A stretch of 64,000 nucleotides of DNA from Paludibacteraceae bacterium. Its GTDB lineage: Bacteria > Bacteroidota > Bacteroidia > Bacteroidales > Paludibacteraceae. The translations under genes were made by a program, and so were the position numbers. The notes under the pieces were generated by a model. It had not been told where the DNA came from, made no database searches, and saw nothing but the letters and a program-made list of their open reading frames with translations. Positions 17,696 through 25,672 of this stretch are shown here, in pieces (position 1 is the stretch's first letter; each line of letters begins with the position of its first letter). The DNA is taken from contig JAFTSS010000090.1 in NCBI GenBank assembly GCA_017467185.1, positions 1 through 64,000 of the forward strand. Direction: 5' to 3'.

Positions 17696-17732
17696 AAACC
17701 GCTTGACTTTATAGTTGAGCGGTTTGTTTTTT
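17696..17732 (+). terminator. Terminator of the ferredoxin gene
   Basis: AAACCGCT / AGCGGTTT stem, followed by a GTTTTTT tail. Confidence 0.85.
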
Positions 17733-17856
17733 ATAAATAAAGATAGAAAAACATAATAAAAAAAGTTGAAAGTTGAAAGTTGAAAATTGGAAGTTATTGT
17801 TTTTTAACTTTCAACTTTCACATTTCAACTTTCAACTTAAAAAATTATGTTGTTTT

Positions 17857-19086
17857 TTATTTAACGATTTCGAGGAGTTCTACTTCGAAGATGAGGGCTT
17901 CGCATGGGCCGATAAGTTCACCTGCACCACGTTCGCCGTAAGCTAATTGATAAGGAATGTAGAGGATGAATTTAGAGCCTACAGGCATGAGTTGAAGACC
18001 TTCGGTCCAACCTTTGATTACACCGTTAAGAGGGAATTCGATTGGTTCGCCACGTTGAACTGAACTATCGAATACTGTGCCGTCGATGAGTGTACCATGG
18101 TAGTGAACTTTAACTGTGCTTTCTGCAGTTGGTTTTTCACCTTCACCCATTGTTACGACTTTGTATTGAAGACCACTTTCAGTTACGATAACCCCTTCTT
18201 TAGTTGCATTTTCTGCCAAAAAAGCTTCACCTTTAGCTGCAAGAGGTTTGTTGCGTTCAGCTGTTTTTGCTTCCATTGTAGTATTGAGGTAGTTTATAGC
18301 TTCTTTTGTAGTCATCGCGGCGTTGCTTGATTGTTGAAGACCATCGATGAGACCTTTTTGGATTAACTCTAATTTAAGTTCGATTGTAGAGTCGTTGAAA
18401 AGGTATTCACTTTGGCTTAATCCACGATACATGTTTTTGCTTATTTCAATGCCTCTTAAATAAAGAGAGTTATCTTCTGTATTGTTTAAGCCTTTATCGA
18501 AGCCTTTTACAAAAATTTCGATGTCTTTATCGGTTGTGTCTTTTGCAAGAATGTATTTGCGTGTGCCATCTGCATTGAGAAGACCGATAAGCATATTAAC
18601 TGTATCTACTTGTTCTGGGGTAAGATTAGCAGGTGCTCCTGTTTGAAGTGCTGGACCGAGAAGGGTTTGGAAATATGTTTGACCCTCTTCTGCAGTCATA
18701 AAACAATCTTTTCCTTTTAATGCTTTTTCAAATGTAGATACGATGAGGTCATGTTTTGCAGGAAGGGTTGAATCTCCCAAAAGGAAACCTGTAGAGATTT
18801 CTTCTCTCATTGAAACGCCAAGACGGAAACCTTCGATAGTTAGTCTTTCTTTTGGTGTTTGTTTTTTTAAACCATCATTTATTCCTTCGCAGAATTGAGC
18901 TACTTTTTTTGCATCAGCAGTATCTGCCATTATTACGTATTGGCGAATGCCGTCAGCATTTGCAGCACCAAAAGCGTAGTTGATAGAGTCGTTTTGAGTT
19001 TTGATTTTAGCAGAATTTCCTCCGCAAGACATAAACATAGGCGCAGCAATCGCAACAGCCAAAAATAGTCCGAAAATTTTTTTCAT
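17857..19086 (-). CDS. FKBP-type peptidyl-prolyl isomerase, lipoprotein, duplicated N-terminal domain
   Basis: This is a periplasmic/outer-membrane PPIase of 409 aa. The lipoprotein signal ends MFMSC (Cys21). Two homologous helical units precede the catalytic domain: about 36-150 (ADGIRQYVIMADTADAKK, CEGINDGLK) and about 166-270 (ADGTRKYILAKDTTDKD, VKGFDKGL), an internal duplication of the FkpA-type dimerisation domain. The FKBP domain occupies about 295-409 with VKVHYHGTLIDGTVFDSS, VIKGWTEGLQLMPVGSK and YIPYQLAYGERG. It is 18 bp downstream of another FKBP gene whose catalytic domain is nearly identical, so they probably form one operon that arose by duplication. Confidence 0.93.
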   Translation of the reverse strand: MKKIFGLFLAVAIAAPMFMSCGGNSAKIKTQNDSINYAFGAANADGIRQYVIMADTADAKKVAQFCEGINDGLKKQTPKERLTIEGFRLGVSMREEISTGFLLGDSTLPAKHDLIVSTFEKALKGKDCFMTAEEGQTYFQTLLGPALQTGAPANLTPEQVDTVNMLIGLLNADGTRKYILAKDTTDKDIEIFVKGFDKGLNNTEDNSLYLRGIEISKNMYRGLSQSEYLFNDSTIELKLELIQKGLIDGLQQSSNAAMTTKEAINYLNTTMEAKTAERNKPLAAKGEAFLAENATKEGVIVTESGLQYKVVTMGEGEKPTAESTVKVHYHGTLIDGTVFDSSVQRGEPIEFPLNGVIKGWTEGLQLMPVGSKFILYIPYQLAYGERGAGELIGPCEALIFEVELLEIVK

Positions 19087-19104
19087 TGTTTTTTATGTGT
19101 TTAA

Positions 19105-19701
19105 TTATTTAACGATTTCGAGTAATTCAACTTCAAAAATAAGGGCTGAATATGGAGCAATCATTTGACCTGCACCATGTTCTCCGTATGCAAGATTGTA
19201 AGGAATATAGAGTTTCCATTTTGAACCAACAGGCATAAGTTGAAGTGCTTCTACCCAACCTTGGATTACTTGTGTCACACCGAAAGTAGCAGGTTCGCCA
19301 CGACGAACTGAGCTGTCGAATACTGTTCCATTGATTAAAGTACCATGGTAGTGTACTTTTACTTTATCTGTAGCAACTGGTTTTTGACCGATTGTTTCAG
19401 TGATTATTTCGTATTGAAGGCCACTAGGTAAAGTGATTACATTTGCACGTTTTGCATTTTCTTCGAGGAATTTTTCGCCAGCTTCGCGAACTTGTGCGAA
19501 TTGAGCTTTCGATTCTTCTTCTAATTTAGTGAAGAATTTATTTAATAATTCTTGTGCTTCTTTGAGATCGATTTCAGGTTGTTTGCCTTCGCACATTGCT
19601 TCTACTCCTTTTGCAAAAGATTGGTAGTCAAGACCTTTTATTTTGCTCTGAGCAAGATGTTGACCGAAACTGAGGCCAACTGCATAACTTGTTTTATCCA
19701 T
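19105..19701 (-). CDS. FKBP-type peptidyl-prolyl isomerase, no signal peptide
   Basis: This 198-aa protein has one N-terminal helical FkpA/Mip-type domain (about 1-80: TSYAVGLSFGQHLAQSKIKG) and an FKBP catalytic domain (about 95-198: VKVHYHGTLINGTVFDSS, GWVEALQLMPVGSKWKLYIP, YGEHGAG). There is no signal peptide or lipobox, so it is probably cytoplasmic, unlike its downstream paralogue. A TACCTTTG -7 element on the minus strand (19735-19728) lies about 27 nt upstream of the ATG; no good -33 was seen. Confidence 0.93.
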   Translation of the reverse strand: MDKTSYAVGLSFGQHLAQSKIKGLDYQSFAKGVEAMCEGKQPEIDLKEAQELLNKFFTKLEEESKAQFAQVREAGEKFLEENAKRANVITLPSGLQYEIITETIGQKPVATDKVKVHYHGTLINGTVFDSSVRRGEPATFGVTQVIQGWVEALQLMPVGSKWKLYIPYNLAYGEHGAGQMIAPYSALIFEVELLEIVK

Positions 19702-19814
19702 TGTTTTTTAGTTTAAAATTTGACTTGCAAAGGTACAAATTTTAATTCATAATTAATAATTCATAATTCATAATTATTGTTAATTTACAATTTGATTTTA
19801 GTCTAGGTGAATAT

Positions 19815-19845
19815 TTGGGTATTTAAATAAAAAATAGTAACTTTG
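19815..19845 (+). promoter_or_regulatory. Promoter of the glycosyltransferase cluster
   Basis: TTG at 19815-19817 and TAACTTTG at 19838-19845 have the 23-base offset. It supports the ATG at 19868 as the start. Confidence 0.75.
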
Positions 19846-19867
19846 CATTATATATTTGTTTTGTGTA

Positions 19868-20578
19868 ATGAAAAAATTATTGATTATAACACCAGTGAAA
19901 GATTCAATCGAATTGACCGAGAAGACAATTCGGTCGGTGATGGATAGTGTCAATAGAGATGCGTTTGATTATGTGGTGTACGACGATTTTTCGACTGAAG
20001 AGAATGCTTGCCGATTGGATGATTTGTCGTTAGAATTGGGTTTTCGTGTTGTTCATTTGAGAGATGTGTTGAATACGCCTTCACCTAATTATAGGTCTGT
20101 GTTGCAAATGGCACAGCAAGAGGCTATAAATGATGATTGCCATTTGGTTATTGTTGAATCAGATGTAGTTGTGGATAGTGTTACTTTTCTGCGATTGGAA
20201 TCTGAGGTGCGTGATGATGTTGGTTTGGTTGCTGCGGTTACGGTTGATGAGAATGGTGATGTGAATTTTCCATATTTATTTGCTCGTAAATGGAAAAATA
20301 GGAATGTAGAAACTAAAAAACGTTTTAGTTTTTGTTGTACTTTGTTGACTAATAATTTTTTAAAATCCTATAGTTTCACTTCGTTAGATCCAACAAAAAA
20401 TTGGTATGATGTGTTTATTTCACATAAAAGTATTGAATTAGGATTTCAAAATATATTGCAGATGACAAATCGTGTTGTTCATCGTCCGCATAGTAGTCGT
20501 CCGTGGAAATTATTAAAATATACCAATCCTTTGAAATATTATTGGATTAAATATACTAAAGGTTTTGATAAAATATAA
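19868..20578 (+). CDS. Family 2 glycosyltransferase
   Basis: This 236-aa GT-A glycosyltransferase probably transfers a sugar from a nucleotide donor to a growing surface glycan. The fold begins with LLIITPVKDSIELTEKTIRS and the nucleotide-binding VVYDDFS. The metal-binding position is VESDVVVDS rather than a clean DxD. A TTG four codons upstream keeps the frame open, but ATG 19868 fits the promoter position better. It is first of a same-strand run of three glycosyltransferases separated by 2-5 bp. Confidence 0.8.
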   Translation: MKKLLIITPVKDSIELTEKTIRSVMDSVNRDAFDYVVYDDFSTEENACRLDDLSLELGFRVVHLRDVLNTPSPNYRSVLQMAQQEAINDDCHLVIVESDVVVDSVTFLRLESEVRDDVGLVAAVTVDENGDVNFPYLFARKWKNRNVETKKRFSFCCTLLTNNFLKSYSFTSLDPTKNWYDVFISHKSIELGFQNILQMTNRVVHRPHSSRPWKLLKYTNPLKYYWIKYTKGFDKI

Positions 20579-20583
20579 TCTTT

Positions 20584-22047
20584 ATGCTCGTATCGGTTAT
20601 TATCCCTATATATAATTCTGAAAAGTATCTTTCTGAGACTTTAACATCCATATTGTCATCTGATTATTATGATTTTGAAGTTATTTGTGTGGACGATGGA
20701 TCGAAAGATGCTTCTATTGCTATAGCTAAGGAGTATGCATTAAAAGACAATCGAGTAAAAGTATATTTTCAAGCCAATGCAGGTGCTTGTGTTGCTCGCA
20801 ATCATGCTATATCATTAGCTTCTGGTGAGTTTATATTACCAATAGATTCTGATGATAAAATTTCTTCTACTTATATATCTAATGCGGTAAAAATATTCTT
20901 AACCGATCCAGATGTGAAAGTTGTAATACCTCGTGCTGAATATTTTGGCGATAGATGTGGAGAGTGGAAACTCAAAAAATACTCTTTATCTCTTTTGGCT
21001 CGAAAAAATATGATACCAGCATGTGCTATGTACCGAAAGTCTGATTGGCTACGTGTTGGTGGTTATTGTTCTGATTTTAAAACACGTGAAGATTGGGCTT
21101 TTTGGATTGCATTGTTGAAAGATGGGGGTAAAGTGGTATATTTGCCTAATGTTGAATTTTATTATCGCATACGCCCTACATCAAAAAGAGTTGTAAATCG
21201 TCGTTTTAAATATGATGTCATAGATACGTTGAATAGACTGCATCCCGAATTTTTTGAGCGTGAATTAGGTGGTCCTTTGCGTTATAAACGCACTTGGTCT
21301 AAAATGATAAATTTTCTTTATCGTATTTTGCATCCACGAAAAGTACAATTATCTGAAAAATATAGCCATTTAGAATATTGGGTAAAATCATTACCTGTGC
21401 GGTGGAAAAACAATGAAGGTTTAGTTATCCATAATCGCCGTAATGAATTGCGAGAAATGAGTTTTAATAATGTCGATATGGTCGTTAAATCATTTGCTAT
21501 TCCTAATCTGGTTAATCGTTTTGTTTATGGTGTTTTTCGGAAGTCAAAAGCACAACGTTCGTATGAATATGCTGAGAAATTAAATAGTTTAGGTATAAAA
21601 TCCCCTATGCCTATTGCTTTTTACACCGAACGATGTGGATTTCTTTTTTCGCATAGTTACTATGTCTCTAAAAAAAGCAATTGTTGTTATACTTTTTATG
21701 ATGTGATTGATAATCCTGCCTTAGAAAATCGCGATTTATATTTGTGTTGTGTTGGTCGTATGACTGCTAAAATGCACGCAGCAGGTATTTATCCTCTTGA
21801 TTATTCTGGAGGAAATATTTTGCTTGATGTGGTTGATGGTGAACCTCAATTTGAATTAGTTGATCTTAATCGTATGGCGTTTGGTAAGATTGATATGGAT
21901 AAAGGTTGTCGTGGATTTGAACGTTTGAATGTTGAACCTATAGCATTGAAAATTATGGCGCAAGAATATGCTAAAGAGCGAGGATTTGATGAGGCGAAAT
22001 GTGTAGAATTAGTACAAAAGTATCGTTGGTATAAACATCAAAAATAG
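20584..22047 (+). CDS. Glycosyltransferase family 2 fused to an LPS-kinase (Kdo/WaaP/InaA-like) domain
   Basis: The N-terminal GT2 domain (1 to about 230) shows VSVIIPIYNSEKYLSETL, VDDGSKD (36-42) and the DSDD metal motif (88-91), with the acceptor-side REDWAFWIALL near 169. After a linker, residues of about 275-487 look like a protein-kinase-fold sugar kinase. VVKSF (Lys302) is at the ATP-lysine position, HAAGIYPLDYSGGNILLD (398-415) replaces the catalytic loop with Asp406 and Asn411, and ELVDLNRM (424-431) stands for the DFG segment. Such kinases phosphorylate Kdo or heptose in LPS core. One chain could add and phosphorylate core sugars. The fusion is read directly; the joint function is inference. 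Confidence 0.85.
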   Translation: MLVSVIIPIYNSEKYLSETLTSILSSDYYDFEVICVDDGSKDASIAIAKEYALKDNRVKVYFQANAGACVARNHAISLASGEFILPIDSDDKISSTYISNAVKIFLTDPDVKVVIPRAEYFGDRCGEWKLKKYSLSLLARKNMIPACAMYRKSDWLRVGGYCSDFKTREDWAFWIALLKDGGKVVYLPNVEFYYRIRPTSKRVVNRRFKYDVIDTLNRLHPEFFERELGGPLRYKRTWSKMINFLYRILHPRKVQLSEKYSHLEYWVKSLPVRWKNNEGLVIHNRRNELREMSFNNVDMVVKSFAIPNLVNRFVYGVFRKSKAQRSYEYAEKLNSLGIKSPMPIAFYTERCGFLFSHSYYVSKKSNCCYTFYDVIDNPALENRDLYLCCVGRMTAKMHAAGIYPLDYSGGNILLDVVDGEPQFELVDLNRMAFGKIDMDKGCRGFERLNVEPIALKIMAQEYAKERGFDEAKCVELVQKYRWYKHQK

Positions 22048-22048
22048 T

Positions 22049-22831
22049 ATGGAAGCATCAATTATAATATCAGTATATAAGAATGTTGAGAATTTAAAAT
22101 TAATTCTCGAATCTTTGCGTATTCAAACAAAAAAGGTTTCTGAAGTTATTGTCTCAGAAGATGGAGAAGATGTAGGAATGCGCACTTTTGTTGAAAATTA
22201 TAATTGGTTTTGTCCTTATCAGCATCTTACTCAGTCTGATGAAGGTTGGCGTAAAAATAGAGCATTAAATAGAGCCATAGTTGCGGCTAAAAACGAGTGG
22301 CTGATATTTATTGATGGTGATTGTGTTCTTCATCCACGTTTTGTAGAAATGCATTTGCGTTATGCAGCTCCAAATAGAATTTTATTAGGTAAGCGTGTGA
22401 AATTATCGCCAACGATTTCTCAAAAAATGTTAGAAGGAAATTTTAGTTATCCTTTTAAGTGGTGGCGGTTGTTTAATAGTGGATGTCGTTATGCCGATGA
22501 AGGTATTTTTGTGTCAATATGCTTAAATAAGCAGTTGCGTTCAACTCGTCATCTCACAGGATGTAATATGTCTTTTTCTCGCGAAGCTATTATTTCGATA
22601 AATGGCTTTGATGAAGAGTATGTTAAACCAGCGGTGGGCGAAGATGCTGATATCGATTGGCGATTTCGAGCTAAAGGCTATGAGTTCGTGAGCGTTAGGA
22701 ATAGAGCTATTGTATATCATCTATATCACAAAGAGAATTGGTCTGAGCAAGAGGAGAACTGTGCCATTATGTGTCGTAACCAGCAAAATAATCAAGTGTT
22801 TTGTTTAAAGGGAATAGATCAACATTTTTGA
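22049..22831 (+). CDS. Family 2 glycosyltransferase with galactosyltransferase-type C-terminus
   Basis: This 260-aa GT2 shows ASIIISVYKNVENLKLILES, a variant sugar-nucleotide segment VSEDGEDVG, the conserved SDEGWRKNRALNRAI and the metal motif FIDGDCVLHPRF. It ends with the GFDEEYVKPAVGEDADIDWRF-type acceptor region found in chondroitin/galactosyl polymerase C-terminal domains. It starts 1 nt after the fused GT2-kinase. Its last 13 bases overlap the 3' end of the convergent O-antigen ligase gene. Confidence 0.87.
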   Translation: MEASIIISVYKNVENLKLILESLRIQTKKVSEVIVSEDGEDVGMRTFVENYNWFCPYQHLTQSDEGWRKNRALNRAIVAAKNEWLIFIDGDCVLHPRFVEMHLRYAAPNRILLGKRVKLSPTISQKMLEGNFSYPFKWWRLFNSGCRYADEGIFVSICLNKQLRSTRHLTGCNMSFSREAIISINGFDEEYVKPAVGEDADIDWRFRAKGYEFVSVRNRAIVYHLYHKENWSEQEENCAIMCRNQQNNQVFCLKGIDQHF

Positions 22832-24099
22832 TAATCGTTGAATAAGTTAGAGTTTGACTTAATAAAAATAAAGATAATTAAGCAAAATAGCATAGGTTGG
22901 AAATGATAAGTGAACGACTCGAATATGCTTTGAATAAAGAATATTAACATAAATAGTGATAAGTGTGCTTGCATTTTATGTTTTGTTAAAATTATAGGTA
23001 AGATAAATAGTCCTAGAGTTAATAAAAAACCTAATATTCCAAATTCTAGTGTTGATTCTATAAATACATTGTGGCAATGGAATCGATGTGTTTGATAGTT
23101 TGGATGTTTTTTTAGCCAATTATTCCAGAAGTTATTTACTAATTCTTCGTTATTTAGGCATTCTGTTACAAATTTTTCCCTTCCATCACATACACCATAT
23201 CCCATTATGGGTCTTTCTTTTATTAATTTTAATGCTTGTTTCCATATTAAAATTCGAGGCTCTTTTTTTATTATGTCTAATTGCAGTCTGTTATGTTGTG
23301 ATACACCTATAAAAGATACTATTATGCATAGAATTATTATTGGGGCTATTGCTTTTGGGTAATGCTTGTATATGGTATAAGTTATAAATATTATTAACAA
23401 CAGGTTTACTGTTATAAATCCAGCTCTACCTTCACTTAGTGATATTGTTGCATAGATTACTAAAATTCCGATATATAGTAATGTTTTTGTCAATTTTTTT
23501 GTATTGTGCAATGAGGCGATAAAACACATAGCCATTGTACAGTTCATATATACATTAGATTCAATATGAGTCGTTTTTATTGAAATACCCCTTAATATAG
23601 ATATATTATATCTAAAATCATCTAGGGTTTTAATATTTTCTGTGATAAATACATAGTTGTCGTATATGATATATAAAGTAGTTATTATTGAGGATAATAA
23701 CATAGTTATTGCGATATGAGAAATTTTAATTTTGGGATTTACATTGGTAAATATGCCCAAAAGGCCAAATATTAAAAATGGTAGTTTTATATCTGTTGAG
23801 TGAAAGAATATGGAAGAATTGCAATTTTCAAATATATGCCATATCCAGATGCAGAGATAAAACGATACCATTGTAACGAATATCCACTTTTTCTTTTCCC
23901 ACACTACATTTTGGTATCTGCGATTTACAATTATATCTAATATTGTAGATGTAAAATAAAAGTATAGCGCAATGCGTTGATATTCAAATGATAATATCAA
24001 AGAAGCAATCAAGTATAAAGTCGAAATAACATTAAACCATTCTACCATTTGAGGTAGAATGGTTTTTATTTTGTTTGTATATGAATTGATTTGTGTCAT
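22819..24099 (-). CDS. O-antigen ligase/polymerase family membrane protein
   Basis: This 426-aa protein has about ten to twelve hydrophobic segments. The conserved periplasmic loop of the Wzy/WaaL family lies near residues 290-350, with RPIMGYG followed by HRFHCHNVFIESTLEFGILG. These proteins join O-antigen or glycan chains to lipid A core in the inner membrane. Its glycan role fits the adjacent glycosyltransferases on the opposite strand. The ATG overlaps the metK stop by one base, so it may be translationally coupled to metK. A perfect 13-bp hairpin lies within its first codons. Confidence 0.85.
   Translation of the reverse strand: MTQINSYTNKIKTILPQMVEWFNVISTLYLIASLILSFEYQRIALYFYFTSTILDIIVNRRYQNVVWEKKKWIFVTMVSFYLCIWIWHIFENCNSSIFFHSTDIKLPFLIFGLLGIFTNVNPKIKISHIAITMLLSSIITTLYIIYDNYVFITENIKTLDDFRYNISILRGISIKTTHIESNVYMNCTMAMCFIASLHNTKKLTKTLLYIGILVIYATISLSEGRAGFITVNLLLIIFITYTIYKHYPKAIAPIIILCIIVSFIGVSQHNRLQLDIIKKEPRILIWKQALKLIKERPIMGYGVCDGREKFVTECLNNEELVNNFWNNWLKKHPNYQTHRFHCHNVFIESTLEFGILGFLLTLGLFILPIILTKHKMQAHLSLFMLIFFIQSIFESFTYHFQPMLFCLIIFIFIKSNSNLFNDYQKC
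24034..24065. repeat. Perfect hairpin inside the 5' end of the ligase gene
   Basis: AAACCATTCTACC and GGTAGAATGGTTT form a perfect 13-bp inverted repeat with a 6-nt loop. It covers codons of about 12-22 of the ligase, just after metK. Confidence 0.85.
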
Positions 24100-25379
24100 T
24101 ATAGATTAAATTCAGCTTTCACTTTTTCAATAAAATCTAATTTTTCCCATGTAAATAATTCAACTTCGTAGCAACGATATGGTTCATAACGAGTTTCGTA
24201 GCATTTAGTTACAACGCGAGGGGTACGACCCATGTGTCCGTATGATGCAGTTTCTGCATAGATTGGGTTACGAAGTTTTAAGCGTTGTTCAATTGCATAT
24301 GGACGCATATCAAATATTTTCAATACGCGCTCTGCAATTTCAGCATCGCTAATAGCTACTTTCGATTTGCCGTAAGTGTTTATGTACAAGCTGACTGGTT
24401 CTGCTACACCAATAGCGTAAGCCACTTGTACTAATACTTCGTCTGATACACCAGCAGCCACAAGGTTTTTAGCAATATGACGAGCTGCGTATGCTGCCGA
24501 GCGGTCAACTTTTGATGGGTCTTTACCTGAGAATGCTCCACCTCCGTGTGCACCTTTGCCTCCGTAAGTATCAACAATAATCTTACGACCAGTCAATCCA
24601 GTATCACCATGAGGACCACCAATTACGAATTTGCCAGTTGGATTTACGTGTAGAATTATATTGCCTTTGAAATATTTTGCCAAATAAGGATATTTTTCTA
24701 ATACGCGAGGTAAAAGTATTTTTTCAACATCTTCATGTATTTGTTTTACCATTGCTTTATCTGCTTCTTCTTGAGAAATAAAGTCGTTTGGTGTAATAAA
24801 TTCATCATGTTGTGTTGAAACTACAATAGTATGTACTCGTTCTGGATATCCATTATCGTTATATTCAATTGTTACTTGGCTTTTTGAGTCTGGACGGAGG
24901 TATGTCATCTCTTTGCCTTCTTTGCGAATTGCTGCCAATTCGATAAGGAGTATATGGCTCAATGCTAACGATAAAGGCATATAGTCGTCTGTTTCGTTAC
25001 AAGCATAACCGAACATCATACCTTGGTCGCCGGCACCTTGATTTTCAGCCTCTGAGCGTTCTACGCCACGATTGATGTCTGCTGATTGTTCGTGAATTGC
25101 TGACAAAACGCCACACGAATTGCCTTCAAACATATATTCGCTTTTGGTATAGCCTATGCGATTGATAACCTTGCGTGCAACGTCTTGAACGTCAACATAT
25201 GCTTTACTTTTTACTTCACCGCCGAGGACAACTTGCCCTGTAGTAACAAATGTTTCACATGCTACCTTTGATTGTGGATCGAATGCTAAGAATTCGTCCA
25301 AAATCGCATCACTAATTTGGTCAGCCACTTTGTCTGGATGACCTTCCGAAACTGATTCAGATGTAAATAAATAACCCAT
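24099..25379 (-). CDS. metK: S-adenosylmethionine synthetase
   Basis: MetK makes S-adenosylmethionine from methionine and ATP in the cytoplasm. The signatures [12 protein letters not shown] (near 117) and [16 protein letters not shown] (near 279) are intact, as is the N-terminal [19 protein letters not shown]. The protein is 426 aa, slightly longer than many bacterial forms, with internal insertions typical of Bacteroidota. Upstream on the same strand are a consensus promoter and a SAM-II-like riboswitch, which fits feedback control by its own product. The leader from promoter to ATG is about 245 nt and includes a mini-ORF and one dispersed repeat. Confidence 0.97.
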   Translation of the reverse strand: MGYLFTSESVSEGHPDKVADQISDAILDEFLAFDPQSKVACETFVTTGQVVLGGEVKSKAYVDVQDVARKVINRIGYTKSEYMFEGNSCGVLSAIHEQSADINRGVERSEAENQGAGDQGMMFGYACNETDDYMPLSLALSHILLIELAAIRKEGKEMTYLRPDSKSQVTIEYNDNGYPERVHTIVVSTQHDEFITPNDFISQEEADKAMVKQIHEDVEKILLPRVLEKYPYLAKYFKGNIILHVNPTGKFVIGGPHGDTGLTGRKIIVDTYGGKGAHGGGAFSGKDPSKVDRSAAYAARHIAKNLVAAGVSDEVLVQVAYAIGVAEPVSLYINTYGKSKVAISDAEIAERVLKIFDMRPYAIEQRLKLRNPIYAETASYGHMGRTPRVVTKCYETRYEPYRCYEVELFTWEKLDFIEKVKAEFNL

Positions 25380-25398
25380 AATAATTAAGAATTAAAAA

Positions 25399-25457
25399 TT
25401 TTTGCGATAAGCGAGTGCAGAGTCAAGCATGCTTGAACTATGCCGAGCGTGCAAAAA
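25399..25457. repeat. Modular dispersed element, copy A
   Basis: Outer inverted ends TTTTTGC / GCAAAAA enclose the conserved GCGATAAGCGAGTGCA, a perfect palindrome TCAAGCATGCTTGA (25422-25435) and GCCGAGCGTGC. It lies in the metK leader. Copies B and C are at 43378-43553 and 49764-49821. Confidence 0.85.
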
Positions 25458-25483
25458 TCACAAACGAAGTGAGTAATTAATAA

Positions 25484-25540
25484 TTAGGGGATTTGACTTT
25501 GAAAAAATAAAAGGAAAATAAATTGCGCAGGAATGCGCAT
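25484..25540 (-). CDS. Possible 18-residue leader peptide under the SAM-II element
   Basis: A Shine-Dalgarno-like GGAG (25550-25547) is 6 nt from an ATG at 25540. The short frame of 18 codons, rich in Phe and Leu, ends at TAA 25486-25484. Its start codon lies in a TGCGCA-TTCC-TGCGCA hairpin followed by a T-rich tract, so the region may instead act as a terminator-like expression platform. I cannot tell whether it is translated. Confidence 0.3.
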   Translation of the reverse strand: MRIPAQFIFLLFFQSQIP

Positions 25541-25546
25541 AGGTAT

Positions 25547-25600
25547 CTCCGTTTTAGCATTTTTTTCTGTGGTTGCAAGCAGTCAAATCTCTCCACATTT
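25547..25600 (-). promoter_or_regulatory. SAM-II-like riboswitch upstream of metK
   Basis: On the minus strand, a short P1 stem GTGG (25596-25593) / CCAC (25572-25569) encloses a loop with GATTTGAC and TTGCAA directly before the closing arm. It is followed by an A-run, AATGCTAAAACGG (GCTAAAA at 25558-25552) and GGAG. The layout of stem, TTGCAA, pseudoknot strand AAATG pairing back to ATTT, and GCTAAAA matches the SAM-II aptamer. Position before metK supports S-adenosylmethionine sensing. A covariance-model score was not computed. Confidence 0.75.
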
Positions 25601-25631
25601 TTAGGCAAAATTTTGTGCCTTAAACTTTCTG

Positions 25632-25662
25632 CAAAGTTACGAAAAAATATTTATATGTACAA
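25632..25662 (-). promoter_or_regulatory. Promoter of metK
   Basis: Minus strand TTG (25662-25660) and TAACTTTG (25639-25632), offset 23. Transcription should start about 25 nt before the riboswitch stem. Confidence 0.8.
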
Positions 25663-25672
25663 TAGTCTAATT

